Assembly (NCBI GenBank): GCA_023458415.1
Contig: JAEWZO010000026.1
Location: forward strand, 124,001 to 188,000
Source: Bacteroidota bacterium
Lineage (GTDB): Bacteria > Bacteroidota > Bacteroidia > Flavobacteriales > Weeksellaceae
Reading direction: 5' to 3'
DNA length: 64,000 nt
In this document: positions 51,174 to 59,560 of the stretch, in pieces
How the letters are laid out: the number at the start of each line of letters is the position of its first letter
Position numbering within the stretch: position 1 is the stretch's first letter
Position numbers and translations under genes: made by a program
The notes under the pieces: model-generated
Seen by the model: the letters and a program-made list of their open reading frames with translations, nothing else
Databases searched by the model: none
Told to the model about the DNA's origin: nothing

Positions 51174-51977
51174 ATGAATTTTACACAAATCGACGTAGAA
51201 CAGCAGCTAGATGGCAAACTGCTAATTGCATACCTCAACCAACCGGATACATTCAACAGTCTTAATGGTACAATGCTGAAAGAGCTGCGCAGTTTCGTTA
51301 AGCTTGGCAACGAGACTGAAGAAGTTCGTTGTATTGCTATTTCAGGACGCGGGAAAGCATTCTGCTCCGGGCAGAATCTGAAGGAAGCGTTAACAATGGG
51401 TTTACAGTCCGAGGAACAAAAGATCATCCAAAAAATTGTAATTGATTTTTATAATCCGCTGGTTACAGAAATTTTCGAGAGTAAAAAACCGGTCGTTTCT
51501 TTGGTGAACGGTCCTGCAGTAGGCGCGGGCGCAATGTTGGCTCTCATTTGCGATATCACGTTGGCTACGCAATCTTCATATTTTTCTCAGGCATTTTCCA
51601 ACATCGGTTTAATTCCCGATACGGGCGGAACGTATTGGTTGCCGAAACTTTTAGGTAGACAACAGGCGAATTATCTTGCCTTTACCGGAAAGAAACTTTC
51701 ATCAAGCGATGCTTTGAATTTTGGTTTGATTGCTGATGTTTTTCCGGATGAGGCTTTCGCCGAAAAATCCTTGGAGGTTTTACAAGTTCTGGCGAATCAG
51801 CCAACTCAGGCACTTTCTCTGACGAAAAAAGCATTCAACGAATCGTACGTAAATTCATTGAAAGATCAGCTCGATCTTGAAGGGGTTTTGCAGCAGGAAG
51901 CCGCAGAAACTGAAGATTTCCGAGAAGGAATTACAGCATTTCTGGAGAAAAGAAAACCGGTTTACAAAGGAAAATAA
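51174..51977 (+). CDS. paaG: 2-(1,2-epoxy-1,2-dihydrophenyl)acetyl-CoA isomerase (PaaG)
   Basis: A 267-residue crotonase-fold enzyme that turns the ring-1,2-epoxide into the oxepin form. The oxyanion-hole loops are AFCSGQNLKE and NGPAVGAGAML. IGLIPDTGGTYWLPKLLG contains the Asp typical of PaaG-like isomerases where hydratases often have Glu. It lies 70 bases after paaD and before paaH. The crotonase fold is certain; the PaaG role is from context and the IPDTGG motif. Confidence 0.9.
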   Translation: MNFTQIDVEQQLDGKLLIAYLNQPDTFNSLNGTMLKELRSFVKLGNETEEVRCIAISGRGKAFCSGQNLKEALTMGLQSEEQKIIQKIVIDFYNPLVTEIFESKKPVVSLVNGPAVGAGAMLALICDITLATQSSYFSQAFSNIGLIPDTGGTYWLPKLLGRQQANYLAFTGKKLSSSDALNFGLIADVFPDEAFAEKSLEVLQVLANQPTQALSLTKKAFNESYVNSLKDQLDLEGVLQQEAAETEDFREGITAFLEKRKPVYKGK

Positions 51978-51999
51978 TCCTTTTATAAAATTATTGAAG

Positions 52000-52032
52000 G
52001 CAGTTTCGGAATTCCCGGAACTGTCTTTTTTT
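52000..52032 (+). terminator. Terminator between paaG and paaH
   Basis: CAGTTTCGG (52001-52009) pairs with CCGGAACTG (52015-52023) with one wobble and is followed by a T run, so transcription may be partly reset inside the paa cluster. Confidence 0.7.
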
Positions 52033-52033
52033 G

Positions 52034-52041
52034 TATCTTTA
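52034..52041 (+). promoter_or_regulatory. -7-like box TATCTTTA of paaH
   Basis: This one-base variant of TAnnTTTG directly follows the terminator and ends six bases before the paaH ATG. Confidence 0.4.
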
Positions 52042-52047
52042 GCGTCT

Positions 52048-53190
52048 ATGAAAAAAGTGGGAATTATCGGTTCCGGAACCATGGGAATCGGCATTGCACA
52101 GGTGGCAGTAACCAATGGATGCGATGTTTTTTTATATGATGCAAACCCGGATCAGACTGCAAAATCATTGGCAGGACTTCAGAAGACGCTTGCCAGACTG
52201 GCCGAGAAGGGCAAAATGACCGAGACACAAGCCGATGAGATTTTCAAAAGGATAAAACTCTGCTCTGAAATTTCTGAACTGGGAGAAAGCGAACTGGTGA
52301 TTGAAGCTATTATCGAAAACGCTGACATCAAAAAGAAAGTATTTGCCGAACTTGAAAATCACGTATCGGAAGATTGTGTGATCGGCTCGAATACTTCATC
52401 CATTTCCATCACGTCGCTTTCAGCAGATTTTAGAAATCCGGGAAGATTTATCGGAATTCACTTTTTCAATCCTGCGCCTTTAATGCCTTTGGTGGAAGTG
52501 ATTCCCGGACTTTTAACTGAAAAGAAATTACCAAAGCAAATCTATGATTTAATGAAATCCTGGGGTAAAGTTCCTGTCATTGCGAAGGATATTCCCGGAT
52601 TTATCGTGAACAGAATTGCCCGTCCGTTTTATGGTGAAGCTTTACGAATTGCGGAAGAAAACATTGCCACGCCTGAACAGATTGATGATGCAATGCGAAC
52701 TTTAGGACATTTCAGAATGGGACCGTTTGAACTGATGGATTTAATCGGTATTGATGTTAATTTTGCCGTAACAACCACGGTTTACAAGGATTATTTTTAC
52801 GATCCAAAATATAAACCTTCACTGCTGCAGCAGAGAATGAGTGAAGCAAAACTTCACGGAAGAAAAACAGGAAGGGGTTTTTATGAATATGAAGCAGGAA
52901 GCATGAAGCATAAATCTGAAAGCACTGTCACATCCGAAGGACTGAAACAGCAGATTTTCATGAGAATCATTTCCATGCTGATCAACGAAGCTTTGGAAGC
53001 CAAACGATTGGGAATTGCATCCGAGGAAGATATAGAACTGGCAATGCAGAAAGGCGTGAATTATCCGAAAGGATTGTTGGCTTGGGGCAAAGAAATCGGT
53101 TACGATAAAATTTCGGAAACTCTGCAGAATCTTTACGAAGAATATCAGGAGGAACGCTACAGACAGAGTTCACTTCTGAAAAAATTGTAA
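52048..53190 (+). CDS. paaH: 3-hydroxyacyl-CoA dehydrogenase (PaaH-like)
   Basis: A 380-residue NAD-dependent dehydrogenase for the 3-hydroxyadipyl-CoA step. GIIGSGTMGIGIAQVA is the NAD motif (residues 5-20), GSNTSSISIT and GIHFFNPAPLMPLVEVI hold the catalytic Ser/His region, and PGFIVNRIARPFYGEALRI leads the C-terminal domain, partly repeated to the end. The frame is open from 51877 inside paaG, but the ATG at 52048 gives the exact family start and lies after a terminator and -7 box. Confidence 0.92.
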   Translation: MKKVGIIGSGTMGIGIAQVAVTNGCDVFLYDANPDQTAKSLAGLQKTLARLAEKGKMTETQADEIFKRIKLCSEISELGESELVIEAIIENADIKKKVFAELENHVSEDCVIGSNTSSISITSLSADFRNPGRFIGIHFFNPAPLMPLVEVIPGLLTEKKLPKQIYDLMKSWGKVPVIAKDIPGFIVNRIARPFYGEALRIAEENIATPEQIDDAMRTLGHFRMGPFELMDLIGIDVNFAVTTTVYKDYFYDPKYKPSLLQQRMSEAKLHGRKTGRGFYEYEAGSMKHKSESTVTSEGLKQQIFMRIISMLINEALEAKRLGIASEEDIELAMQKGVNYPKGLLAWGKEIGYDKISETLQNLYEEYQEERYRQSSLLKKL

Positions 53191-53230
53191 AACTAAACCA
53201 CTTAACCACTAAACTACTCAGCCGCTAAAT
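53191..53230 (+). repeat. Low-complexity CCACTAAAC-type repeat between paaH and paaI
   Basis: The 40-base gap is made of related words (CTAAACCACTTAACCACTAAA, then CTACT and CCGCTAAA), a tandem-like pattern unlike an ordinary leader. Confidence 0.5.
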
Positions 53231-53644
53231 ATGACTCCATTAGAAACCGCTCAATACATGCTTAATCAGGATTATTTCTCACAATGGATGGGAATTCAGC
53301 TGATTGAAGTACGCGAAAAATACTGCCTTATAGAAATGCCCGTAAAACAGGAAATGATCAACGGATTAAAGACCGTTCACGGCGGAATCACCTTTGCATT
53401 CGCGGATTCGGCGCTGGCATTTTCCTCCAACAATACCGGCGATGCGTCGGTAGCGCTCAACTGCATGATTAATTTTACAAAGGCGGTTCGATTAGGCGAC
53501 ACTCTCATTGCGGAAAGCATTCTGATGGCAGATACCCGAAAAACAGCTGTTTACGACATCAATATTACTAATCAGCATAAGGTTCTGGTGGCGAGTTTCC
53601 GCGGAACGGTATATAAAATTGATAAAAAAGTAACGGATTTATAA
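53231..53644 (+). CDS. paaI: Hydroxyphenylacetyl-CoA thioesterase PaaI
   Basis: A 137-residue hotdog thioesterase that clears stalled phenylacetyl-CoA intermediates. WMGIQLIEVREKYCLIEMPV and NGLKTVHGGITFAFADSALAFSSN are the PaaI core, with the HGG turn and catalytic Asp, and ALNCMINFTKAVRLGD follows. It lies between paaH and paaZ, each separated by short repeat-bearing gaps. Confidence 0.93.
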   Translation: MTPLETAQYMLNQDYFSQWMGIQLIEVREKYCLIEMPVKQEMINGLKTVHGGITFAFADSALAFSSNNTGDASVALNCMINFTKAVRLGDTLIAESILMADTRKTAVYDINITNQHKVLVASFRGTVYKIDKKVTDL

Positions 53645-53660
53645 AAGAATCAAGAACCAG

Positions 53661-53702
53661 GAGTCGAGAATCAAGATCATCTTGAATCTTGGTTCTCGGC
53701 TC
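53661..53702. repeat. Large hairpin between paaI and paaZ
   Basis: A 17-base arm beginning GAGTCGAGAA (53661-53677) pairs with an arm ending TTCTCGGCTC (53686-53702) with two G-T wobbles around eight bases. The outer words (AATCAAGAACCAGGAGTC) resemble dispersed repeat words. There is no T tail, so it is not a normal terminator. Confidence 0.7.
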
Positions 53703-53712
53703 TCAAATCTAA

Positions 53713-56208
53713 ATGAAAATGAAACTAAAAAACTATATCGCCGGACAGTGGATGGAAGGCACAGGAGAAGGGATAGAACTGAGAAACGCCGTCAATGGTG
53801 AACTTGTCGCCATTTCCGATACCGAAGGAATTAATTTCGAAGAAGCACTGCATTACGGAAGAACCATTGGTTACAAAAATCTGTCTTCAATGACATTTTA
53901 CGACCGTGGCGAAATGCTGAAAAAAATTGCGCTTTACCTTCTCGAAAGAAAGAAAAAATACTACGAACTTTCCTATAAAACGGGTGCCACGCACGTGGAT
54001 TCCTGGGTGGATATTGAAGGCGGTTTCGGAACGTTTTTTACCTATTCCGGACTGGCTAAAAGAATGTTGCCTAACACACCGTTTTGGGTAGATGGCGATG
54101 TTCAGAAGATTTCAGCCAACGGAACACACCTCGGCACGCATATTTTAACGCCGAGTGAAGGTGTATCGGTACAGATCAATGCTTACAATTTTCCGGTTTG
54201 GGGAATGATGGAAAAGCTGTCAACCTCGCTGTTAGCCGGTGTTCCGAGTGTCGTGAAGCCTTCGCCGTACGGATCATACCTCACGAATGCTGTGTTCAGT
54301 GATATGATCGAAAGCGGTTTGCTGCCGGAAGGTGCGCTACAGTTGGTTTGTGGCGAACCCGGAAATATTCTTGATTATGTTCAGGATGGCGATTCGGTGC
54401 TGTTTACAGGTTCAGCAAATACGGGAAGAAAATTGAGATCACTTCCATCCGTGGCCAAAAATGCAGTGCGTTTCAATATGGAAGCCGATTCATTAAATGC
54501 TTCAATCCTTGGTTTGGATGGAAAACCCGGAACTCATGAATTCGATCTTTTCATCAAGGAAGTCCGCAATGAAATGACCACAAAATCCGGACAGAAATGT
54601 ACCGCCATTCGCAGAATCATCATTCCTGAAGATCTGGTTGGTGATGTTCAGAGTGCTTTGTCAAAGGCGTTGGATCAGACCAAAATCGGAAATCCGCTGA
54701 GTCGCGAAACGAGAATGGGATCTTTGGTTGGCCGACTGCAATATGAGGAAGTTCAAAGAAAAATAGATTTGCTGAAAGCCGAAACCGAACTGGTTTACGA
54801 CGGTCAGCACGAACTGGTAGATGCCGATTACGAAAGCGGCGCATTTATGTCGCCAAAGGTTTTCCTGAACGACAAGCCTTTCGAAAAGAATATTTCCCAC
54901 GAAGTGGAGGCTTTCGGACCGGTTTCTACGCTGATGCCGTACAAAGACGCCGAAGAAGCAGCTGCTCTGGCAAAACGCGGAAAGGGAAGTTTGGTTGGTT
55001 CCATCGTTTCTCACGATGAAAAATTTGTAGCCGAAACTTCCTGGAAAATGGCTTCATCTCACGGAAGGATATTCGTTCTGAACCGAGATAACGCCAAAGA
55101 ATCAACCGGTCACGGTTCACCGCTTCCAACCCTGATGCACGGCGGTCCGGGAAGAGCGGGAGGTGGCGAAGAAATGGGCGGACTGAACGGACTTCATTTC
55201 TTTTTGCAGAAAACCGCAATTCAAGGTTCACCGGATGTGCTGACTGCCATTACAAAACTTTACACGCAGGGTGCCGAGAAAAAATATTCTGACAAACACC
55301 CGTTCCAGAAATATTTTGAAGAAGTGGAAATCGGCGATTCGCTGGAAACTGCAGGAAGAACCGTCACAGACGCAGATATTGTGAATTTCTCGAACGTTTC
55401 GTGGGATCATTTCTATGCACACACCGATGCAACTTCCCTCAACGGAACCATCTTCGACGAGAAAGTGGCGCACGGATATTTCATCCTTTCTGCAGCTGCC
55501 GGGCTGTTTGTTTCCGGGAAAAAAGGACCGGTTATCGCCAACTACGGACTGGAAAATGCAAGTTTCTTCAAGCCGGTTTATGCAGGTGATACGATTACTG
55601 TTTATCTCACCGCAAAAGAAAAAATTAACCGTGGCGTGAAAGGAAGAAACATTCCTTCCGGCGTGGTGAAATGGCTGGTTGAGGTCGTAAATCAGCGTGA
55701 GGAAGTGGTTTGCGTTGCGACCATTCTGACTTTGGTAGCGAAAAAATCACCGTTCATCAATCTGAATAAAACAAAAATTCAGAAAATCCTGAACGGTCTA
55801 ACCACCAATATCCAACCGAAATTCGGAATAATGACGCCACAAAATATGCTGGAGCATCTGGAAGATTTTATGCATTTCTCCATTGGAAAAACTGAAGCTC
55901 CACTATGCGAACAAACGGAAGAGCAACTAGAAAAACTCCACGACTGGCTTTACAAAAACAAACCGATTTCTCAGGGATTGAAGTACGAAGGACTGCCTGA
56001 AAATGAAAACGCTCCACTCCGCTACAAAAACCTGGACGAAGCCAAAGCGAAATTTATGGAAACCCTCACGGAATATCTCGTGTATTACCGCGAAAATCCA
56101 AAGGCTGAGCACGCACATCCGCTGTTTCACACGATCAATAAGGAAATGTGGGAACTCTTCCATAAGAAGCATTTTACGTATCATTTTGATCAGTTTGGAT
56201 TGATTTGA
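53713..56208 (+). CDS. paaZ: PaaZ bifunctional enzyme fused to a DUF1569/DinB-like domain
   Basis: An 831-residue protein. Residues 1-515 are an aldehyde dehydrogenase (FNMEADSLNASILG with the general-base Glu, KSGQKCTAIRR with the catalytic Cys). Residues about 530-675 are a MaoC hydratase domain (NVSWDHFYAHTDA, VAHGYFILSAAAGLF). Together these open the oxepin-CoA ring and oxidise the semialdehyde. About 155 extra residues follow from 677: MTPQNMLEHLEDFMHF and a His-rich HPLFHTINKEMWELFHKKHF region resemble DUF1569 of the DinB superfamily. E. coli PaaZ is 681 residues and lacks this part. Confidence 0.93.
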   Translation: MKMKLKNYIAGQWMEGTGEGIELRNAVNGELVAISDTEGINFEEALHYGRTIGYKNLSSMTFYDRGEMLKKIALYLLERKKKYYELSYKTGATHVDSWVDIEGGFGTFFTYSGLAKRMLPNTPFWVDGDVQKISANGTHLGTHILTPSEGVSVQINAYNFPVWGMMEKLSTSLLAGVPSVVKPSPYGSYLTNAVFSDMIESGLLPEGALQLVCGEPGNILDYVQDGDSVLFTGSANTGRKLRSLPSVAKNAVRFNMEADSLNASILGLDGKPGTHEFDLFIKEVRNEMTTKSGQKCTAIRRIIIPEDLVGDVQSALSKALDQTKIGNPLSRETRMGSLVGRLQYEEVQRKIDLLKAETELVYDGQHELVDADYESGAFMSPKVFLNDKPFEKNISHEVEAFGPVSTLMPYKDAEEAAALAKRGKGSLVGSIVSHDEKFVAETSWKMASSHGRIFVLNRDNAKESTGHGSPLPTLMHGGPGRAGGGEEMGGLNGLHFFLQKTAIQGSPDVLTAITKLYTQGAEKKYSDKHPFQKYFEEVEIGDSLETAGRTVTDADIVNFSNVSWDHFYAHTDATSLNGTIFDEKVAHGYFILSAAAGLFVSGKKGPVIANYGLENASFFKPVYAGDTITVYLTAKEKINRGVKGRNIPSGVVKWLVEVVNQREEVVCVATILTLVAKKSPFINLNKTKIQKILNGLTTNIQPKFGIMTPQNMLEHLEDFMHFSIGKTEAPLCEQTEEQLEKLHDWLYKNKPISQGLKYEGLPENENAPLRYKNLDEAKAKFMETLTEYLVYYRENPKAEHAHPLFHTINKEMWELFHKKHFTYHFDQFGLI

Positions 56209-56215
56209 TGCTCCT

Positions 56216-56405
56216 ACGGATTTCACGGATTTTCACTGATTTTTTGCATGATAACTGGTGTAAGATAATTTGGCAGAAAGCATTTGCAAATTTGATAATT
56301 AAACAGAAATTGTAATTTGATTTATTAAGAAACATCAAAATAAGAATCCGCACATTCGTGTAAATCCCTTTCTGCCGCAGGCAGGCGTGTGATCTGCGGG
56401 AAATA
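56216..56405. repeat. Remnants of a dispersed repeat between paaZ and the SMUG2 gene
   Basis: The 199-base gap begins with ACGGATTTCACGGATTTTC (from 56217) and ends with an imperfect reverse-complement word, ATTCGTGTAAATCC (56356-56369). A small hairpin CCGCAG...CTGCGG follows (56374-56400). These words look like eroded ends of a repeat; the middle is AT-rich with no gene seen. Confidence 0.55.
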
Positions 56406-56407
56406 AT

Positions 56408-57142
56408 ATGAAGACTTTCGGAGAAAAAGTAGTCGACTTCAACAAAACCCTGAAATATACTGGGAAGCTTCCCAAAGGTTTTCAGGTGATAAACCCGTTT
56501 CTGGACAATCCCGAAACATTGCTGGTGATGAAACAGTTCTACGATAAGTTTTACAGTGATAATAACCCACGAAGATTTCTCATCGGCATCAATCCCGGAC
56601 GCCACGGTGCAGGAGTGAGCGGCGTTCCCTTTACCGACACCAAGCGACTTGATGAGGTTTGCGGCATCCGGATGGAATCAGCCAAAACACACGAAATCTC
56701 GTCGGTTTTTGTCTATGATATGATTGCGGCATATGGTGGAGCCGAAAAATTTTATGGAGATTTCTACATCAATTCGCCCTTTCCGCTCGCCATTATCAGG
56801 AAAGGCAAAAACGGACAATGGGTTAATGCCAATTATTACGATGACCCCCAGCTATTCCGCGATGTTGAAGATTTTATGCTCGATTCGCTCAGAAAACACA
56901 TCGGTCTTGGCCTGGACACTTCGGAAGTTTTTATTCTCGGAAAGAAGAATGCGGGTTTCATCAAAAAAATCAATGATAAAGCCAATTTATTTGGCAAAAT
57001 GACTGTTTTTGAACATCCGAGATACATCCAGCAGTACAAATCGAAAGAAAAAGAGTTGTATATTGACAATACCTTTTGGCATTTAGTAAAGAAAAATCAA
57101 ACTAAACTTTGCGGTCTTAAAAGCATAATAATAATCAAATAA
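56408..57142 (+). CDS. SMUG2-type uracil-DNA glycosylase family protein
   Basis: A 244-residue protein of the uracil-DNA glycosylase superfamily, SMUG2/DUF4918 branch. RRFLIGINPGRHGAGVSGVP is the active-site loop (GINPG replaces the GQDPYH of UDG). FYINSPFPLAII follows, and EHPRYIQQY is the HPR-type second motif. It should remove damaged bases in excision repair. The final residues (about 232-244, CGLKSIIIIK) read into a repeat-like intergenic sequence, so the C-terminus may be altered. It has no link to phenylacetate chemistry. Confidence 0.88.
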   Translation: MKTFGEKVVDFNKTLKYTGKLPKGFQVINPFLDNPETLLVMKQFYDKFYSDNNPRRFLIGINPGRHGAGVSGVPFTDTKRLDEVCGIRMESAKTHEISSVFVYDMIAAYGGAEKFYGDFYINSPFPLAIIRKGKNGQWVNANYYDDPQLFRDVEDFMLDSLRKHIGLGLDTSEVFILGKKNAGFIKKINDKANLFGKMTVFEHPRYIQQYKSKEKELYIDNTFWHLVKKNQTKLCGLKSIIIIK

Positions 57143-57169
57143 ACCTTAGCGCACTTAGCGTTCGAAAAA
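57106..57169. repeat. Repeat-like sequence at the end of the SMUG2 gene
   Basis: AACTTTGCGGTCTTAAAAG and CTTAGCGCACTTAGCGTTC, two related words around an AT-rich core, span the SMUG2 stop and the leader of the next gene. The pattern suggests a dispersed repeat fragment. Confidence 0.5.
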
Positions 57170-57931
57170 ATGGAATTCGTAACATCAGAAATTAAAAACA
57201 GCATTGCCGAAATCACTTTCGGAACCCCGAAAAGCAACTCTTTGCCCGGTCATATCCTTGAAAAACTGGCCCAAACCATCCTGGATGAAGGTGCCAAAGA
57301 TGAGGTGAAAGCCATCCTCCTGAAATCGGAAGGGGAGAAGGCATTTTGCGCCGGAGCAAGTTTTCACGAACTGCTCGAAATCGAAGAACTGGAAACTTCC
57401 CAAAAATTCTTCGGCGGTTTTGCCAAAGTGTTGAATGCGATGCGGACCTGCGGAAAAATCGTGGTGGTTCGCGTTCAGGGAAAAACGACAGGAGGTGGGG
57501 TCGGAATTGCCTGTGGTGCCGATTACTGTTTTGCGACAGAAAACGCTGCGTTGGCTTTGACGGAAATTAACCTGGGAATCGGTCCGTTTGTGATTGGACC
57601 TTATGTGGAAAGGAAAATCGGGAAGTCACAGTTTACGGCGATGGCGATCGATGCGGATTTCAGAAGTTCCGACTGGGCGAAAACACATAATATTTACCAC
57701 TCGGTTTCGCACACCATTGAGGAGATGGACGAAAAGATTTTCGATTTCCTGCAGAAACTGGCTTCCAGAAGTTCGGACGCATTGGCATTGATCAAGAAAG
57801 TTTCGTGGGAAGGTACGGAGCATTTCTCTGAACTGATGCCGGCGCGCATCCATATGAGTGCATCCCTGATCCTGGAAGATTCCGCAAAACATAACATCAA
57901 TTTAATTAAGGAAAGACTTAGAGCAAAATGA
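57170..57931 (+). CDS. Enoyl-CoA hydratase/isomerase family protein (PaaF-like candidate)
   Basis: A 253-residue crotonase-fold enzyme. The oxyanion loops are AFCAGASFHEL and GKTTGGGVGIACGADYCFA, and LTEINLGIGPFVIGPYVERK is the second catalytic region. It is clearly different from the PaaG copy upstream. As the second crotonase at the end of the paa cluster it is the natural candidate for 2,3-dehydroadipyl-CoA hydratase (PaaF), but its motif could also fit hydratases of amino-acid degradation. It begins 27 bases after the SMUG2 stop. Confidence 0.88.
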   Translation: MEFVTSEIKNSIAEITFGTPKSNSLPGHILEKLAQTILDEGAKDEVKAILLKSEGEKAFCAGASFHELLEIEELETSQKFFGGFAKVLNAMRTCGKIVVVRVQGKTTGGGVGIACGADYCFATENAALALTEINLGIGPFVIGPYVERKIGKSQFTAMAIDADFRSSDWAKTHNIYHSVSHTIEEMDEKIFDFLQKLASRSSDALALIKKVSWEGTEHFSELMPARIHMSASLILEDSAKHNINLIKERLRAK

Positions 57932-57939
57932 TCTGTTAA

Positions 57940-58470
57940 ATGAAAAGACTGCTTTTCGTTGTTGGACTTCTTTTCTTTTCCTGCGAGAAGAAATCTACAA
58001 TTTCCAATGAGGAAAATATAGATACGCTCAATACAGCTGTGGAAATGAACAATACTCAGGTAGATTCTTTAATTGCTGAAGATTCTGTTTCTGATAGTTC
58101 AAATTCTATAGTTGCAGAAAGAATGGGAATGAGTCGTGAGGTTTCCGGAAATCAAATTATCCGAACCGCAAATGCTTCCCAACTCCCGTTCCGAATTGGT
58201 GAAGAATTCACAGAAGAGGAACAGAAATTTATACTGAAAATACAGAACTTCGAAAAGGAAAAAATTTCCGCTGAAGTAATTCCTGAACAGAAAGATCAAA
58301 ACATCAGAATTAATCAGATAAAATTACCGAACGGTGAATATGACGGTCCATTCGGAAGAGATCTTGTTGATTATGAAGTTAAGGACAATGGTGAAGTGTG
58401 GCTTATTTTCGGGAGGAGTTTAATGGCTTCAGGAAGTTCTGTCGGACATTTTAGTGTGATTGTAAAATAG
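57940..58470 (+). CDS. Lipoprotein of unknown function
   Basis: A 176-residue protein with a lipobox (GLLFFSC, Cys at 15), a Ser/Asn/Asp-rich linker to about residue 60 and a small C-terminal domain (LPFRIGEEFTEEEQKFILKI, LPNGEYDGPFGRDLVDYEV, VWLIFGRSLMASGSS). I do not recognise the family. It follows the hydratase gene by eight bases and could be co-transcribed with it, although no functional link is evident. Confidence 0.72.
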   Translation: MKRLLFVVGLLFFSCEKKSTISNEENIDTLNTAVEMNNTQVDSLIAEDSVSDSSNSIVAERMGMSREVSGNQIIRTANASQLPFRIGEEFTEEEQKFILKIQNFEKEKISAEVIPEQKDQNIRINQIKLPNGEYDGPFGRDLVDYEVKDNGEVWLIFGRSLMASGSSVGHFSVIVK

Positions 58471-58554
58471 CATAAATCAGGCGTTAATGTTTTGTTAAAC
58501 TCAGAAGTTGGTATAATTTCTGAATTCAGTTTTTGAATTCAAAATAAAAAAATT

Positions 58555-59061
58555 ATGAAAAATTTATTTTTATCCGCTATTGTAGTGGGCGCCACTGCAG
58601 TAAGCTGCGGAACTGTGCAGTCCATCGTTCAGAATACTTTCCCTTATACAGCGAATGTGCTTGTTTCAACAGGAGTTCCTGCTAATCAGGAAGTTACATC
58701 TACGTCTACCGCGAGTAACGTTCAGACTTGGATGGGCGGAAACAACAACGCACAGATTAAAAATGTCAGAATTGCTGATGCCAAAATTAATGTGGTGAGC
58801 GGTAATGATTTAAGTGCACTGAAATCCGTAAAAGTGTATATTTCCTCTTCAGGAGCGGGTGAAAAACTGGTAGCTTCTAGAAGCGATATTTCTACTTCAG
58901 GAAATTCCGTAACGCTTGATTTGAATGATACAAGCTATTTGGATAACATCGTAAAAAGTTCAGATTTGAATGTGAGAACGGTTTATGTTCTTAGAAATCA
59001 GGTTACTCAGGACACAAATTTGAGAGTTTCTCTAAACTTTTCAAGCGTTCCTGCTAACTAG
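58555..59061 (+). CDS. Lipoprotein of unknown function, Ser/Thr/Asn-rich
   Basis: A 168-residue protein with a lipobox (TAVSC, Cys at 18). The mature part is rich in Ser, Thr, Val and Asn with regular beta-strand spacing (VKVYISSSGAGEKLVASRS, SSDLNVRTVYVLRNQVTQD), suggesting a beta-sandwich on the outer membrane. I do not recognise the family. It appears monocistronic, between an AT-rich gap and a bidirectional terminator. Confidence 0.75.
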   Translation: MKNLFLSAIVVGATAVSCGTVQSIVQNTFPYTANVLVSTGVPANQEVTSTSTASNVQTWMGGNNNAQIKNVRIADAKINVVSGNDLSALKSVKVYISSSGAGEKLVASRSDISTSGNSVTLDLNDTSYLDNIVKSSDLNVRTVYVLRNQVTQDTNLRVSLNFSSVPAN

Positions 59062-59074
59062 AACTCGATTTAAT

Positions 59075-59108
59075 AAAAAAAGGTGGAAGTTTAACTTTCA
59101 CCTTTTTT
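59075..59108. terminator. Bidirectional terminator between the lipoprotein and dtd
   Basis: AAAAAGGTGGAAGT (59077-59090) pairs with ACTTTCACCTTTTT (59094-59107) with one wobble and A/T flanks, serving both convergent genes. Confidence 0.85.
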
Positions 59109-59110
59109 AT

Positions 59111-59560
59111 TTATGCTTTCGTTTTGCTGTCCATTACAATAGTGACAGGTCCGTCGTTTAATAGTGAAACCTTCATATCTGCTCCGAAAATTCCGTTTTC
59201 GGTTTTCAGTCCGGATTTGGAAATTTCAATTTTGAAATAATCGAACAGTGGAATGGCTTTGTCCGGTTTCGCAGCTTTTATGAATGAAGGTCGGTTTCCT
59301 TTTTTGTAATCTGCAATCAAAGTAAACTGGCTGATGCATAGAATTTCGCCCTCGATATTTTTAATTGAAAGGTTCAGCTTTCCTTCATCATCACCGAAAA
59401 CTCTCAAATCGAGAATTTTTTTTACCAGCCAGTCTGCATCGCTTTGTTCATCAGTTTCATCAATTCCAATCAGTAAAAGAAATCCTTTTGAAATTTCGCC
59501 CACCACCGTATTGTCAACTGTAACCGAAGCTTTTGAAACCCGCTGAATAACTGCTCTCAT
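59111..59560 (-). CDS. dtd: D-aminoacyl-tRNA deacylase
   Basis: A 149-residue proofreading enzyme that removes D-amino acids from mischarged tRNA. MRAVIQRVSKASVTVD at the N-terminus, the catalytic SQFTL motif (CISQFTLIADYKKGNRPSF) and the C-terminal NDGPVTI motif are all present. The ATG directly abuts the stop of the upstream lipoprotein gene with no gap, so the two are translationally linked. Confidence 0.96.
   Translation of the reverse strand: MRAVIQRVSKASVTVDNTVVGEISKGFLLLIGIDETDEQSDADWLVKKILDLRVFGDDEGKLNLSIKNIEGEILCISQFTLIADYKKGNRPSFIKAAKPDKAIPLFDYFKIEISKSGLKTENGIFGADMKVSLLNDGPVTIVMDSKTKA

Noticed and set aside
54620..55231. Minus-strand open frames of 74-117 codons opposite paaZ.
   Set aside because: They are antisense to conserved aldehyde dehydrogenase sequence and resemble no known protein.
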